The translations under genes were made by a program, and so were the position numbers. Positions 3,860 to 5,322 of a stretch of DNA of 5,322 nt are shown here, one piece after another; the first letter of the stretch is position 1, and each line of letters begins with the position of its first letter. Location of the stretch: NCBI GenBank assembly GCA_028288395.1, contig JAQBNV010000545.1:1-5322 (forward strand), in the 5' to 3' direction. The DNA comes from Adhaeribacter sp. GTDB taxonomy: Bacteria; Bacteroidota; Bacteroidia; Cytophagales; Hymenobacteraceae. The notes beneath the pieces were generated by a model that searched no databases, was not told the DNA's origin, and worked only from the letters and a program-made list of their open reading frames with translations.

Positions 3860-5322
3860 ATGCAAAGCCAAACCAATATTTCCAGCGAAAACAAAATAAT
3901 ATTAACGTCTCCCGAAGGGGTTCCAGCTGGTTTTACCGTAAGTATAAGCAATGCAGATGCGTTGAATAATGCACCGTGTGAAATAGAAGTAACCGGGCCG
4001 AAGCCCCAAACCCGGACCCCGAAAACGCAGCGGTACCACTTGCCCGATCGGGAGCACCATTCGTATTTGAACCTTTTTCAGCACCTGGCCGCCGATTTTG
4101 GATTACGGCTACCTCAGAACCGGCGCCAGGCCGCAACTAAACCCGCATTTGAAGCGGCCTATCGCCCTGTACTCTCCCAAAACCTGGCCCCAGGGATGCG
4201 CTATGGTTACGGCGATCCGGCGGTGATCCGGGTAAACCCCAACGGTACGGGCCAGGAGGTTATTTATTATTTGCTGGTTACGTCTAACGATGCGCCCGAT
4301 TCTTTTCCGATTCTCCGGTCCCGCAATTTATTCGATTGGGAATTTGTAGATTATGTTTTTCCGGAGGGCAACAAGCCGGTTTGGGCAGCAGATGGCGAAT
4401 TTATCAGCGATTATTGGGCGCCCGAGATGCACCAGGTAGGAGACGAATTCCGGGTTTATTTTGTAGCCCGCGACAAACACAGCCGGGAGCTCTGCATTGG
4501 CCTCGCCCGTTCGGCCCACCCCGAAGGTCCTTTTATTCCGGAAGAAAAACCGGTGCTGGCGGGTAATGTGATTGATCCGCACTTGTTTGTGCAGGAAGAC
4601 GGAACGGCCTTTTTGTACTGGAAAGAAGATAATAACGATGTTTGGCCCGGTCAGTTAGTGCAGTTGCTTTACGAAAATCCTGCTTTAATTGCGGGGGTGT
4701 TTGCCCGGTCCGATGACCAGGTTACCGCCTGTTTGGTGGTGACGCTTTGGCCCTGGGTGCGCACTCTGGAGCCCATGGAACGCTTTTTAGCCAATCAGGT
4801 ACTCATTGAAGCCATCATCGAAAGGTTTCTGGAATTTTATCACCACCTGGAAGCTCTGGTGGCCCAACAGCCATTACCGGTTCAGCAACAGATGCGATCG
4901 GTTCTGAAATACATGAAAACGCCCATGTACGCGCAGCAGTTATCGCCTGACGGAGCCACGGTGGTGGGTAACCGCACCAAAGTTATCGAGAATGACCTGG
5001 CCTGGGAGGCGCACCTGGTAGAGGGCATGTGGGTAACCGAACAGGCAGCTAAATATTACCTGTTTTATGCCGGCAACGATTTTTCGACGGACCAATATGG
5101 CATAGGGGTGGCCGTGGCCGATACACCGCTTGGGCCTTATCGCAAAATGCAAACCTCATTCCTGCGTTCTACCGCCGATTGGTGGGCACCGGGGCATCCT
5201 TCGGTGGTAACCGCTCTAGACGGGAAACCAACCATGTTCCTGCACGCTTATTTCCCGAAGCAAGCCGGTTATAAACAATTCCGCGCGCTGCTCGCCGTCC
5301 CATTATCTTTTCGGCCCGATGG
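3860..5322 (+). CDS. Glycoside hydrolase family 43-type protein with helical insertion (partial, 3' end outside window)
   Basis: The frame runs 487 codons from ATG 3860 to the edge without a stop; a TAA lies three codons before the ATG, so this is the first ATG in frame. Residues 1-100 are not recognised and show no signal peptide. From about 101 a GH43 five-bladed propeller is seen: YGDPAVI with putative base D119, SRNLFDWEFV (154-163), YWAPEMH (185-191), VIDPHLF with putative pKa-tuning D239, LVEGMW with putative acid E388, KYYLFYAGNDF (398-408) and WWAPGHPSVV (441-450). Between YWKEDNN (253-259) and PMYAQQLSPDG (355-365), where family members usually need only about ten residues, there are about 95, mostly helix-like. 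GH43 enzymes hydrolyse arabinosyl, xylosyl or galactosyl linkages by inversion; the substrate here is unknown. Without a signal peptide it may act inside the cell on imported oligosaccharides, unless the true start differs. Confidence 0.87.
   Translation, partial: MQSQTNISSENKIILTSPEGVPAGFTVSISNADALNNAPCEIEVTGPKPQTRTPKTQRYHLPDREHHSYLNLFQHLAADFGLRLPQNRRQAATKPAFEAAYRPVLSQNLAPGMRYGYGDPAVIRVNPNGTGQEVIYYLLVTSNDAPDSFPILRSRNLFDWEFVDYVFPEGNKPVWAADGEFISDYWAPEMHQVGDEFRVYFVARDKHSRELCIGLARSAHPEGPFIPEEKPVLAGNVIDPHLFVQEDGTAFLYWKEDNNDVWPGQLVQLLYENPALIAGVFARSDDQVTACLVVTLWPWVRTLEPMERFLANQVLIEAIIERFLEFYHHLEALVAQQPLPVQQQMRSVLKYMKTPMYAQQLSPDGATVVGNRTKVIENDLAWEAHLVEGMWVTEQAAKYYLFYAGNDFSTDQYGIGVAVADTPLGPYRKMQTSFLRSTADWWAPGHPSVVTALDGKPTMFLHAYFPKQAGYKQFRALLAVPLSFRPD

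Noticed and set aside
3902..5152. Minus-strand and plus-strand short frames overlapping the GH43 gene
   Set aside because: All are out of frame with the GH43 motifs, which run uninterrupted from 4160 to the edge.

Overview
The window looks like an accessory stretch of a Bacteroidota chromosome, probably order Cytophagales (Adhaeribacter, Spirosoma or similar). This is an inference from moderate G+C, A-rich start regions without a useful Shine-Dalgarno sequence, and the style of the proteins and of the GGATT-NNN-AATCC repeats. No marker gene fixes the genus.

Layout. Bases 1-181 are the right end of an IS5-family insertion sequence: the last 49 codons of its DDE transposase and a probable terminal repeat. 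Bases 252-973 hold a single-strand (HUH, Y1) transposase gene of the REP-associated (RAYT) type. It is flanked on each side by a 52-nt double-hairpin element, the two copies in opposite orientation. A small gene for an unrecognised membrane-anchored protein follows (1137-1499, +). Convergent to it lies a gene for an exported Dabb-domain protein (1717-2106, -). Divergent from that is an intact phytanoyl-CoA dioxygenase-like Fe(II)/2-oxoglutarate enzyme (2359-3204, +). A 655-bp gene-free stretch (3205-3859) carries a second, transposase-less pair of the 52-nt elements, two decayed partial copies and an unexplained RNA-like fold. The last 1463 bases are the start of a glycoside hydrolase family 43-type protein (3860 to beyond the edge) with a large helical insertion inside its propeller.

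How the parts relate. The genes do not form an obvious operon. The clearest linked system is the RAYT and its repeats. All four repeat copies are exactly 52 nt when read in the same orientation. They share GCTG at the 5' side of the long hairpin and GAG in the 9-nt spacer, and two stem positions differ between copies in a compensated way. The other genes look like independent accessory metabolism: an oxygenase and a sugar-polymer hydrolase.

The strongest leads are the covarying repeat family with its reversed arrangement at the two loci, the possible pseudoknot or switching hairpin about 150 nt upstream of the GH43 start, and the roughly 90-residue insertion in the GH43 domain.
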